From: Neocallimastix lanati (nom. inval.)
Taxonomy: Eukaryota > Neocallimastigomycota > Neocallimastigomycetes > Neocallimastigales > Neocallimastigaceae
Length of the DNA stretch: 50,000 nucleotides
Direction: 5' to 3'
Assembly (NCBI GenBank): GCA_016946835.1
Contig: JACVTC010000003.1
Span: 1,360,001-1,410,000, forward strand
In this document: in pieces, positions 17,799 through 31,418 of the stretch
Position numbering within the stretch: position 1 is the stretch's first letter
How the letters are laid out: each line of letters starts with the position of its first letter
Program-made: the position numbers and the translations under genes
The notes under the pieces: generated by a model
Told to the model about the DNA's origin: nothing
What the model saw: only the letters and a program-made list of their open reading frames with translations
Database searches by the model: none

Positions 17799-20700
17799 TT
17801 AATATTAATAATGAAAATAATAGCTTAAATGAATATAACAATAATCAAAATGATAATAATATTATAGATAACAATAATGATAAGAGAATGGAAAATTCAA
17901 ATTTACATTTTAATATAAATAACAGAATTAATATTAATGAGTCAACATATTCTATCAAAAATAATTATGATATTTTAAATAATTTAACAAAAAATAAAAA
18001 TCAGTATAATAATGGAGAAAAGACTGAAATTGATCAAAATAAAACAAACTTATCTAATAATAACAAATTATCTAAAAAAAATGCAGTAGATATAGATATA
18101 GATATATATAAAACGAATTTTAATGAAAGATTTCAAGTAAATAATGATAATGACAGCTATAAAAATAGTAATGACAATACTGAAACTCTTAATAATTATT
18201 ATATAAATGACAATAATAATATTAATAAGGATTATATTTCATATAATAATTCTAATCAAGATGCCAAGGATTCTGAATATTCTGAAGATAAAATTACTTT
18301 AACAAATAAAAATGCTCCGAAATTAAAATTGAATGATGATTTAGAAGAACGTAAATTAGAAATAAAGGATAATAAGTTAAATGATCAGGTTTTAAAACCT
18401 TTAAAACAATTAAATAAGTATCATTGGAAAATGTTATGTAGTCATAAGAATGAGGAATTAAATGAATATCAACTTTTAGAGTCTCAAATTAATAGTGAAA
18501 TGTATAATAAATCAAAGGAACTAAAATCCGAGGATAACAAAACTAATAGCGATACTAATAGTAATAATAATATCATAAATAATCCAGAGAATATTGAAAA
18601 TAGAGATATAAGAAATGATTTCAACCATAATACATACTATAGTAACAGCAACAGTAAGAATAATTATAGTAATATTATTAAAGATAGTAGTAGTAATTTT
18701 GATAAATCTATTAATAATAATGGTAATTCAAATTATAATGATAATAATGATAATTCTATTAATATAGAAAATGAGCAATATGCTTACATTGAAATCAATT
18801 CGATAAAAGAAGATAATATTCAATCAAAAAATTTAATTAATGAAGATTTTTATTATGAATCAGAACATAATAATAGTTATGATATTACCAATAACATTGA
18901 AAATAATAATAATATAAATGATGAATATTATAACAATAATATTTATTTAAATAATAACAATATAAGCAATATCAACAACAAATGCAACGAAATAAATTAT
19001 GATGATACTATTAAAAATTTTAATAAAGTCAAAATTTATGATTCAAATAATATTTATGACCAAGTTAAATATGATGATACTAATAATAATTATGATCAAA
19101 TTAATGATATTCATCATATATACACTGAAAAGGGTAAATATTTAATTATATTCTTCCTGTTCTTTATTAAAGGATAATAAGTATTAATTTTATATAAATT
19201 TATTATATATATAAATAAAATAAGATGACATAGAAAATTTTGATCGTAATAAAGTAGGTTTAATTTTATAATTAGTATTAATGTAATAAATCGTGATATT
19301 TTATTAATTGTTAATTTTCATAATTAATATATATATATATATATATTATAAGGTTCTTGAACAAGAAATATTAAAATATAAAGAAGCAAATGACAGGTTG
19401 GAACAATTACAAAATGAAACAATTTTATTAAATCAAAAGTTAATAAAAGAAAAGGTACTAACTAACTTAATAAATAAATAAATAGCAATTAAATAAATTT
19501 ATAAAGAAGAAATAGAGTTAATATTTATATAAATACTAATAATATATTTTTATGTAAAATTTACTAATAAAATATTAAATAAATATAAAGAACGAATTTG
19601 ATGAAGAAAAAAGAAATAATTTATTAAATGTTAACTATTTAAGAGAACAAATTGAAAAATTAAATAATGAAATAGATAATTTAAAGAATGAGAAAAAATT
19701 AGAAATTCCAACGAAGTATTTTTATATTATATTATATTATATTATATTTATATTATAAAGTTTAAATAATTTTAATTAATTAATTAATTAATTAATTATT
19801 TATTTATTTATTATTTATTTATTTATTTTTTTAATAAAAAAAAAGAAGAAACGATGATGAAATAAAAAAATTATTGAAGGAAAATAAAGAACTTAAAGAA
19901 CAATTGAAAATATCAGAAGAAAAATCAAAAGCCGAAAAGGAAGAAAATATTAAAGAAATAAATAAATTGAAAGATGAAATGAAACAATTGTTAAGAAACA
20001 CATGCGTTACTGGTACTCATAATAGAAAAAGTCCAATCAAATCTACTTATACACAAATTTCATTTCATCAAAATAAAGATGACAGCAAAATTATTATTAA
20101 TAAAAATTCGTCAATATTGCAATTTAAAATTAATCCTAAAAATTCAGATAATAATTCATTCATTAATAATGAAAGTTCTGACAATATGTTGTTGAAGAAC
20201 TTAGATGAAAATACAAACTTTGATACCACCCTCAGTAGTTTTAATCAAAATAATAGTAGTTTAATTGATATTGGAACCAGTAATATAAAAACAAGTACTA
20301 TAAACAATGATGTTAAAAACATTAGTAATAACAATATTATTAATACTAGTAATATTTTTAATACCAGTATTACTACTAATAGTACAAATATAAATGAAAA
20401 CTCAAATCAAAATACAAGTGCAAATAATAAAAGTTCTAAACCTCGTTATTCTTATATAAATCAAGCACCAGCATTTCCAAATCCATACCCTAAAAATTAT
20501 GATAATGATTTTAATGATGAAACATCACTACCTAGACTATCAATCAATAATCAAGTAAAAATATTTATAAATATAAATAATAATTTATTATTTAATTATT
20601 TATTTAATTTTTTTTAATTGAAATAAAATTTATATATATATTAGCTTTTTGATGAAAACCGTAAAGTTCATAGGTTATCATTTCATGAACCAATTAATTA

Positions 20701-23700
20701 TGATAATAACGGTAAAAAGATTAGGTAAATTACTTTATTTCTACTATTATTATATCTATATATATTATTAAATTATAAAATATATATATATAAAAATATA
20801 TATATAAATTTATAATATTAAATCATTCATTATTTTTTATATTAAATATATATTATTAATATAAATTCTATATAGTGATCCTCAATTAAATAATGATAAC
20901 ACTTTTACTATTATCACCAACAATAACATTCAAAATGGTTTTGCTAATAATAAAAATTTAAGTATAAATAATGGTTATCCATCACCAATAATTAATTGTA
21001 ATAACAATGATGATGAAGAATATGAAACTACAGAAGATTCATTTAATAATAATTATAATAAAAATATGAATCAATCGTATGATGAATTTGAAGAAAGCAC
21101 AGATTATTACAATGATAATAATACTATCATAGCCACAGATATTAGTAACATCAATAATAATCCTATTAGTAATAATAATAGCGGTAATGATAACAATAAT
21201 GATGACGGTAATGTTAATTCATTATTAGAAAATAACATGAATATACCAGTCAATCCATTTGATCTAAATCATAATAGTAATAATAGTATAAATGAAAAGC
21301 AAACTAATGAAGGACATGAAAAGTCTCTTCATAAACATAGTAATAGTATTACTAAAGCAATAAACTTTTTCCATAAATCAAAAGGCTCTGAAAGTCCAAT
21401 TCGTAAGTTTAATAGAAGTCTTAAAAAGACAATTAGATCATTATCACCAATTCGGAAAGATATATATGGAAATGGTAAAAAAGACAAAAATAAACATGAT
21501 AAAAAAGAACAACGCGAATCATCAACATACTCAAATACAAAACTATCAAATGATATTACCAATGATTTAACAGGTCCAACCTATAGTAATCGCTCAAGTA
21601 CCGGAAACAATAGTAATTCCAATTATAGACTTTCTAATGATAAAATGAATGAAATTGTTCACTATGAAAATGGTGATATTGATTATGCTAAATCATATAA
21701 TAACACAAATAAAGATTATATTGATAGTAATAGTAATACAAATTCTGCAACTACCATGAATAATAGTATAAATAATAATAGTTATAATAATAATAGAAAT
21801 AAGTCAAATAGAACCAGTCAACAACAACAATCTGAATTTAAGATTGTAGACATCGTAAGTGTTCATAGTAATGTCAGTAATGAAAATGAAATTGATAATA
21901 ACGTTGACTATTCCAATTCTCAAAGAAATAGTCAAAGTTATCGTAATAGTAATAAAACAGGAAGTGATATATATTGTAATCGTAATAGCTATCAAAATAA
22001 AGATTATAGTATTAGTGCTCATTCAGCGTCTAATTTTGATGCAAAATTACATTCGTATTCTTTAATTCGTGATAAAAGCCCTCATACTTATAAAAAGAAT
22101 AACCATAATAGTTATAGTAGTAGAGATAAAAGAAGCTATCATAATAGTTATAATTCTTGTCATAGCAATAATAGTTCTTTAAGATATGAAAATTGGAATT
22201 ACAACAAAAATCAAGAATATAATAATTATGAAAATAAAAGTGATTATGTAAGAAATACTGATAATAATAATAATAATAATAATGATCAATTTGATATGAA
22301 TTATAACAACTATAATCAAGATATAATACCCAATACAACAGAGGAATATACCAAAATAGATAATAATGATTATAATAAAACAATTACTGAAAAGGATTTA
22401 TATATGGAAAATAAAAATGAATTTCCAATAAATAATGAATCAAATACAAGTAATAATTTATTTATATATGAAAAATATATGAATGCAGCGATTAATTTAT
22501 ATTTATTAAATATTCATTTTTATAATATGTATTATAATAATTTAGATATATTTGAAAAATCGAGTAAACGAGTATCATTTGGATCTGTAGAACAATGGAA
22601 TGATAGTAATTATGAAATAAATGAACTGAATGATGAGTAAGTATTTTTAATACCTATAAAAAACTGTATATTAATTAGTATTATGAATGATAAAATTAAT
22701 ATTTAAATAAATGTTATATAGGGATAAATATATTCGACATGAAATTATTGAAAAGAATGAAATATTGGATGCGTTGGAACAAAAATTAGAAATGCCAAAT
22801 CCATTAGAAGTATTATTTGTCTATTTATATAATAATATAATAATATAATAATATAATAATATAATAATATAATAATATAATAATATAATAATATAATAAT
22901 ATAATAATATAATAATATAATAATATAATAATATAATAATATAATAATATAATAATATAATAATATAATAATATAATAATATAATAATATAATAATATAA
23001 TAATATAATAATATAATAATATTATAATATTATTATTATAATTTATGATTATATTATATTATTAATAAAGGAATGGGAATTTGGTGATGGTAAATGTAAA
23101 AGAATCTATCCAAATGATATTGAAATTGTATTATACCGTAACGGAACAACAAAGGAAATTTATAGTGAAGATTATTCAGTCATTAGATTCACAAATGGTG
23201 ATATAAAAGAGGTAAATAAATAAATAGTAACAGTAATAATAATAATAACATAAATATAAAATAAAAAATAATAATAATAATTATAACAATAATTATAATA
23301 ATAATTACAATAATAATTACAACAATAATAATTATAATAATAATTATAATGATAATTACAATAATAATTACAACAATAATAATTATAATGATAATTATAA
23401 TGATAATATTAATTAAACAGATAATGAGTGATAAAACTATATACTTTTATGCATCATCTCAAACAACACAAACTACTTATAATGATGGCATGGAAGTATT
23501 CAAATTTGGAAATGGCCAAGTTGAAACCAAATATCCAAATGGAACAAACGAAATTATATTCCCTGATAATACAATAAAATATCTATATAGAAATGGAGAG
23601 GTAATAACTTATTTTTTAATTAATATTAAACTATAATACTATATGATTATTATAATAATTTTTATTAATTAAATAATGTAATATATAGGAGGAAAGCTTT

Positions 23701-24283
23701 TTCCCTGATGGAACAAAACAAAAAATTAATAGTAATGGAAACAAAATTGTTGAATTTTCTGATGGTTCAAAAGTAAACAATTAAAATTAAAATTTAATAT
23801 ATACTAAATATTATTAAAAAATAATAATTAAATAATTTAATAATTTAAAAGTTAACATATAATATTAATATATCTATATATATTTTTTATTCTAAAATAT
23901 ATATATTAAATTTATTTATGATTACTGTATAATTTTTAACAAACTATAATAGGAAATTACTACTAAAGAATATCGCCAAAGAATACAACAAGATGGTGTA
24001 ACAAAAACAATATATTCTAATGGTATTCAAGTTACACAATATCCCAATGGACGAGTCAGAATTAAAGATGAAAAGGTTTTTATTTTTATTTCAAAATTTA
24101 ATTTATTATTAAATTTAAATTATTAAAATATTATAATTATTTTATTCTTTCTACCATTATATAACTAACATAACTTTGTTTTTTTAAAAAAAAAAAAAAT
24201 TAAATTTCACAATATACATATTTACTAATATACAATTCTAGGGAAATGTTATAAGAGATAAAATTATTACAAAAAAGAAATAA
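16046..24283 (+). CDS. SAS-4/CPAP-like centriole assembly protein with TCP10 G-box (thirteen exons)
   Basis: Exons at 16046-19133, 19225-19253, 19353-19454, 19591-19715, 19846-20554, 20645-20724, 20876-22636, 22722-22809, 23071-23211, 23421-23600, 23689-23772, 23953-24075 and 24242-24283 join in frame into 2183 residues. The last 190 or so residues are repeated beta hairpins of the pattern hydrophobic-x-NG/DG: IYPNDIEIVLYRNGTTKEIY, IRFTNGDIKE, VFKFGNGQVETKYPNGT, SFFPDGTKQKI and IYSNGIQVTQYPNGRVRI. That is the TCP10/G-box fold of SAS-4/CPAP, which in animals binds STIL/Ana2 and is needed for centriole assembly. Upstream lie coiled coils (VLEQEILKYKEANDRLEQLQ; about residues 1040-1150) and very long Asn-rich disordered segments, including poly-Asn encoded at 17350-17810. 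KRVSF at residue 1942 fits a PP1-docking RVxF motif. The protein is far longer than animal homologues because of the Asn-rich inserts. Confidence 0.85.
17350..17815 (+). repeat. AAT/GAT trinucleotide expansion inside the SAS-4-like coding exon
   Basis: In the gene's frame the repeat encodes Asn with interspersed Asp, Tyr and Lys (units such as NNKDND and NNYNVDYNN). A segment containing YNVDYNN occurs twice (near 17480 and 17630), so part of the tract grew by duplication of a longer unit. Other frames yield poly-Ile and poly-Leu artefacts. Confidence 0.9.
22828..23022. repeat. 8-bp microsatellite (AATATAAT)n in SAS-4-like intron 8
   Basis: The octamer AATATAAT is repeated about 24 times with almost no variation, filling most of intron 22810-23070. 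Confidence 0.92.
23225..23412. repeat. Imperfect AATAATTA-type repeat in SAS-4-like intron 9
   Basis: Mixed units such as AATAATTATAATAATAATTAC and ACAATAATAATTATAATG occupy almost all of intron 23212-23420. A short ORF running from it into exon 10 has only that exon as genuine coding. Confidence 0.85.
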
Positions 24284-25755
<1,472 letters not shown>

Positions 25756-28085
25756 ATGTCGGCTATACATAGAGGTCTTAGATGTTTTGGTCCTGAAAAT
25801 GAAAAAGTTATTTTAATTTTCATTTATTACTTTGAATTTTGGACTGAAAGTGGACTATGGGAATTCTTAAATAAAAAATATCAAATTTTAATGAAATTAT
25901 TCATGTAATTGTTAAAAAACACTATATTAATATGGAAAACTACTTCATCCTATGAGTTAATATATAATAAAAATAGGGATTATTTGAAGGTTATTTATAT
26001 TAATACAAAACATTTACCTATTAAAAGAATGGTTTGGAAGATTGCTTCAAGGATTCACAGATTTAACAGTATAAATTACAATAGAACCAGGTTTTATTTT
26101 GAATCCGGTATTCCTATCTCAGATAGTCTTCTGGATATTAATCCCTTCTCGAATACTTAATATTTTAACCTCTGTATTAGCTGAAATATTAATGACTAGA
26201 ATTCTGAAAAGTTTAATAGACTTTTTCATTTTAATTCAATTTTTAATTTTTTTTGTATTTGTTTTCAAAAAGTCAGTAATAGTTCATCCCTAAATTTTTT
26301 CTCTAATTCCTATCCATTTCTTACTCATTATAGAACAGTACTGAGACATGTAGACATAAAAATCCCTGGTATGTGTGGCCTTTATATTGGAATTTGCAAT
26401 TCCTGAAAATTCATTTATAATAATTTAGAATATAGATATATACTCTCAGTAAATATAACTTTCTTTTTGGATGCTAGATGCTCATTAAGAAAGCATTTAC
26501 ATCCTCAGCAAAAAACATAAAGACTCTAGAAATAAAGAGAAAACTAATTTTGCTAATTGGCTCAAAAATCACCAAAATAACCTTTCTGTTATTGTTGCTA
26601 ATTTCAGTATGAGAAATATTAGGATAATTAGATTTAAAAATTTGATTTATTCCATCAACAAATGTTATATAAAAAACGACACATAACATGGTTGGTCTGG
26701 ACTTAATAAAATCTCTAAACCAACTTACTCTCCTTCCCAATCACTTATGTACATTAAAGATTAAGAAAATAATGATCTAATATCTCAATAGGATCAACTC
26801 AACATTTTCACAGAACACCATGAAGAACTTACTTCTGATAAACAGCCTCAGTCTTAATGAAAATTATTAGAAAAAAATACTAAACAATTCTTCATCTCCT
26901 CAAGATGGTGACTTCCCTAATGAATATAATTCAGCTTCTATTATTTCCATTCTTACTTTGACCTCAAAAAGATTTATGATTCAATTCCAATTCATAATGT
27001 ACTTATAAAACTTAATAAAATTGGTATTCATGATGAATGCCTTCATTTCATTACTAATCTATACCTTTCTTCTAAAGCTCGTGCAAACTTCAATGATAAA
27101 CTTCTAAAAGAATTTTTAATATATTATGGAGTTCGAACTCCCTTATCACCTATTTTATTTAATATATTTATCAATGACATATTTGATAAATGCAAGAGAT
27201 ATTATGTGATTACTGAAAGAAAAAAGAGTTGTGGATATTTTTGCTGATGATATTATTTTGTTGGCCACTACAAAATCCTCTCTTAAAAACGCTTTAAATA
27301 AAGCTCATCATTGGGGTATCAAAAATGAAATGACCTTTGAAAATTAGTGAATATGCTACACTTGTTATTAAACCAAAGAACTTTATACCTTCAAGACATT
27401 ATGAAAATCCTACATTTAAGCTTATCATGAACAATCTACCAAGCACTAATCAATATACATATCTTGGAATACCTTTCAATGAATCACTGGATTTAGAGCT
27501 TATTATTGCTAAAATGAATAGTAAAATAAATAATACGATTAACTCTTTCTTTAGATTTTTAACATATAGGAACATACTATTCTACTTTAAAACTCGTATT
27601 CTATTTTTTTGTCATTAGTTTATCTCTTTACTTATACACCTTTGCTAGGATCAAATAAAAAGAACACTGAAAAAGTTCAATCTGCTTTTAATCGAGATTT
27701 GTTTTAGAGTTTAAAGTTTAAAAATAAAGCCTCCAATACTGATATTTATAATATGTTTAAGGAACTATTTATACCTTCTATAGCTAATTTTTATACTAAA
27801 GCGATGATTCGGTGTTTAAAAAAAGTGGAAAAAGACTTCTAGTATTATTTCTAATTTATCAAAAATATACCACACTTTCACATTATTCATGAACGAAAAA
27901 AGCACATAAATTAACAATATGCAAACATAATAATAAACTTCCTGGAGAAATACAAAAGTTTTACTGGGAAAATGTTCATTATACAAGCACTCTTGTGATT
28001 AGATCAATTAAATATATAAAGTTTAAATTTAGTTTTAAAAAATTTATTCAACGTCCATCTCTAAAGTATTCACAATTTTTTTTTG

Positions 28086-28117
<32 letters not shown>

Positions 28118-28865
28118 GGATTGAACAAATTATATGTGGATTCAAATTTGATGTGAAACTTAATGTAAAAAGCAAAGAGATATCAGAAGATTTCCCAACA
28201 TGTTGCCCCTTTTGTGATGTAAGTAACGTAAGTAACAGCAAACCTAATTTTACACACTAGACACTATTATGTCCTAAAAATATTTGAAGAATTTAGGCAA
28301 CAATTCATTTAAATTGTTGATGAAAATTTTATTAATTTTCTCTAATTGTTCATGAGAAATCATTAAACATTCATGATAATAACGAGGAAGATTTTGATGA
28401 TAATATTAATTTTTATGTACTATGTCTCCTTTTTAGTGGAATCTGAACACTTTAAGATCGACTCGGGAAAAAAAAGGCATTTAATTAATAATATCTTTTA
28501 ATCACCTTCGAGAAAGTCTTCTTTCCTGATTCCATATTTTGTGGGGCTTGCGGAATTCCAGATGTTATACATATTGTGATTAGTTATTTTTTTTTTTTTG
28601 CTACGACCAATTTGTATACCATTAGACCTACCGTTACAAAGAGCGTCTACGTCGAAACGATAATGCAAAAAGGAAATTTAGATACAGATTCGAAGATTCG
28701 AATGATAATTTTTATCTACATGGAGTTATCATTGATGAATAGAAGGAGTTAGAAGCTCATAACGTAGCTTTTTAATTTTAATATAAAAAATTTCATGTTC
28801 TTTATTTTCTGTATATTTTTGATGAATATTATTAAATAAAGTTAATTCCTAGTCTAAAATATATA
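25756..28865 (+). mobile_element. Decayed non-LTR retrotransposon (LINE), copy 1
   Basis: Coding remnants occur in all three forward frames. They include a short ORF at 25756-25908 (50 residues, no recognised family), a second at 25909-26160, and a segment before the RT ending SKPTYSPSQSL near 26730. The RT block lies at about 26950-27620. A post-RT block near 27640-27830 includes KASNTDIYNMFKELFIPS, and a Cys motif CCPFC lies near 28200. The 3' end carries TTCCTAGTCTAAAA (28852-28865), followed by a TA microsatellite. Base composition is less AT-biased than the surroundings. Many stops and frameshifts make it non-functional. Endonuclease and target-site duplications were not identified, so the 5' limit is uncertain. 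Confidence 0.8.
26950..27618 (+). pseudogene. Reverse transcriptase domain, broken by frameshifts
   Basis: RT motif A is visible as DLKKIYDSIP (26960-26989), followed by LSPILFNIFINDIF near 27145. The catalytic FADD box is at 27240-27251 (FADDIILLA). Motif A and LSPILF are in one frame, FADD is in a second, and the next block (open from 27337, with TNQYTYLGIPF) is in a third. At least two frameshifts therefore separate conserved blocks, the first probably in the A-rich run near 27220 and the second near 27340. The order of motifs is that of LINE-type enzymes; no integrase or protease was seen. Confidence 0.85.
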
Positions 28866-30359
28866 TATATATATATATATATTATAAATCTCAATAGTTT
28901 TATTTTAATCTATTTACTAATATTTTATATTTTATTGCATTCATCTCATCCATTTTTTTTCTTTATTTTCTATTAGATTTTCTAATATTTTATGAATTTT
29001 ATTATTATTTTAATATTAAAATCAATTTTTATAATTATTTTTAATAAATAATATATATAGAACTACTTTACCATTATTATAAATATATATTTTTTTAAAA
29101 AAAAAAAAGTGAAAAACCTTATTAATTAATAAATAGGATTATATAAAAAGTGGTTCTTTATTATTCATTTATATTTTATTTATTATTATTTTTTTTAATA
29201 ATATTATAAACTATATGTATATGATATTTATATTAATAATAAAAGCCAATGTATTATAGTATATTATAATTTTTTATCATTTTATATATCATTTTTTAAT
29301 TATTCTTTTTTCTTATTTTTTTTTTTTACTTTTTTTTTTCTAAAATAAATTGCCTACAATACAAAATTATTTACTACGAATCGATACTTTAATAAATGAT
29401 AATATGTTAATTTAATATATTAGTATACAATATTTATAACCATATTTTATATCCTATTTTAAATTAATTATATCTTATCATTAATTTTATTAAATATTAA
29501 ATATATATTTTTTGATAAAGTAAATACTATATATATACATTAAAATTTATGTATACATAAGCGGAAATGCATTGAAAATTACAAAAAGAAAAATATTATT
29601 ATTTTTTTTTTTAATATATATAATAATAAATAAAGTTATATAACATTATTATCCATACATTAATATTAAATAATAAAATTTATTATTATTTATAGTGGCT
29701 TTTTGAAATTATAATATTATTGGTTATAATACTATTTTACTCTCGTTGGTTAAATTTAAATATCAATAATATATTTTTATATAATAATTATATAAAATAA
29801 TATAGTATAATAGTATAATATTTATTAGTTTTATTAATTAATTTTATTTCATATTCGAAGTATTTTTTAATCTTAATTAATAAAGTATTTAATTATAAAA
29901 TAAGAATATAATTAATATTTCATATATGTATATTATAATACTGAATATTAATTTAATTAATTATTATTATATAATATATTTAATTATTTTTATAATATAT
30001 TTAATATTATTAACAAAAAGATGTAATTTACATATTAGATTAAGTACTAAAACTTAAATTTATTGTTTTATATTATTAATATATATGTAGTAAATATATT
30101 TATATGTGCTACTATATTTTTTTTTACAAAAAAAAATATTTATTATGATTCCATTTAATATATAATAAATGATTACATATATTATCTAATTATTTTAATA
30201 TATATTAAAATATTCCATACATACTATTCTATACATAATTATTTCAATTGGTAATATTTCATTAATTAAAATATATTCTAATATATTCCAATATATTAAT
30301 GAAATTTTAACCTTTTTTTTTTCATTACATTTTATTATATTTTATTTCATTTTAATTTT

Positions 30360-30399
<40 letters not shown>

Positions 30400-31418
30400 T
30401 TCGCAATTCTGAAGGACATTAAAATCAATAAATAATTATAATATTATAAATAATAATAATTTCTATTTTGATTTAAATTATTATTTATATATTATTTTAT
30501 TTGTTATCATCATACTATTATAAATAATTTATTTAATAAAATAAACGATAGCATTAACTTTAAGATTTTAAAGTGTATACATTAATTTTTTTTTTCTTTT
30601 TAAACAAAAGAAAGAATATTGTAAAAAAAATAATAATAATAATGATAATAATTGATGAAGAATTATTTAATTTACTTTAATTTTATAATTTTTTATGAAT
30701 CAATTATAATTAAACATAAAAAAATTTAATATAAAAATATATAAGTAGATAACATTTTCTATTTTTGAATTATATTCAATTACTTTTCGCTTTTTTTGTG
30801 TAATAAATTAGAGAAATCGATTTATTAAATAATATTTTTAATTTAATTACATAAAATAAATTTTTTAAAAACGTTATTAAATCAATAAATTTTACTGTTT
30901 AATTTTCTTTATATAGTTTCCACATAAATATATACGTTAAAAAGCTTCAATATTCAATTTTTTTTATTCTATTCATATAAATAATATAAATTTATTTTCA
31001 AAAAAAAATAAATAAATAAATTTTATCTTATTCATATTTAAATAATAACAATTATTTAATTAATCATATTTTATTCAATAAATAAATACTCATAATAGTA
31101 TTCATTATTAAATATTTTAAATATATAATATTTAATAACTTCATAGCAGTATATATTAAAAAATTATTAGACTTTATAGATATATTTCGATGTTTATTTT
31201 ATATAAAATATTTTATTATTAAACCATTAAATATCATAAATTAAAATATATAATTTAGTATTATATTATAAATAAAAGGTAAATTATTAAATAAAAATTA
31301 ATAATTTAAATTTATATAAAATAATTAAAACTTATATAAAACTAATTTATTTATTATATTTATATATAATATAGCATAACTATATAACTTATTTTTTATC
31401 AAAAAAATATAAAAAGAA
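28866..31418. other. Long AT-rich intergenic region
   Basis: No coding frame or structural RNA was found. The region contains TA repeats (28861-28882), a T-run of about 32 (30363-30394) and A+T-rich filler up to the RRM gene. The several hundred bases before 31419 are presumably its promoter and leader. Confidence 0.55.

Noticed and set aside
17382-17841. Poly-Ile and poly-Leu ORFs on both strands
   Set aside because: They are frame shadows of the AAT repeat that encodes poly-Asn in the SAS-4-like gene.
21329-22383. Several ORFs of 68-117 codons overlapping the SAS-4-like exon 7
   Set aside because: They are shadows of the Asn/Ser-rich coding frame, with biased composition and no start context.
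26474-26740. 88-codon minus-strand ORF
   Set aside because: It is antisense to the degenerate LINE coding region, whose plus strand carries the RT motifs in order.
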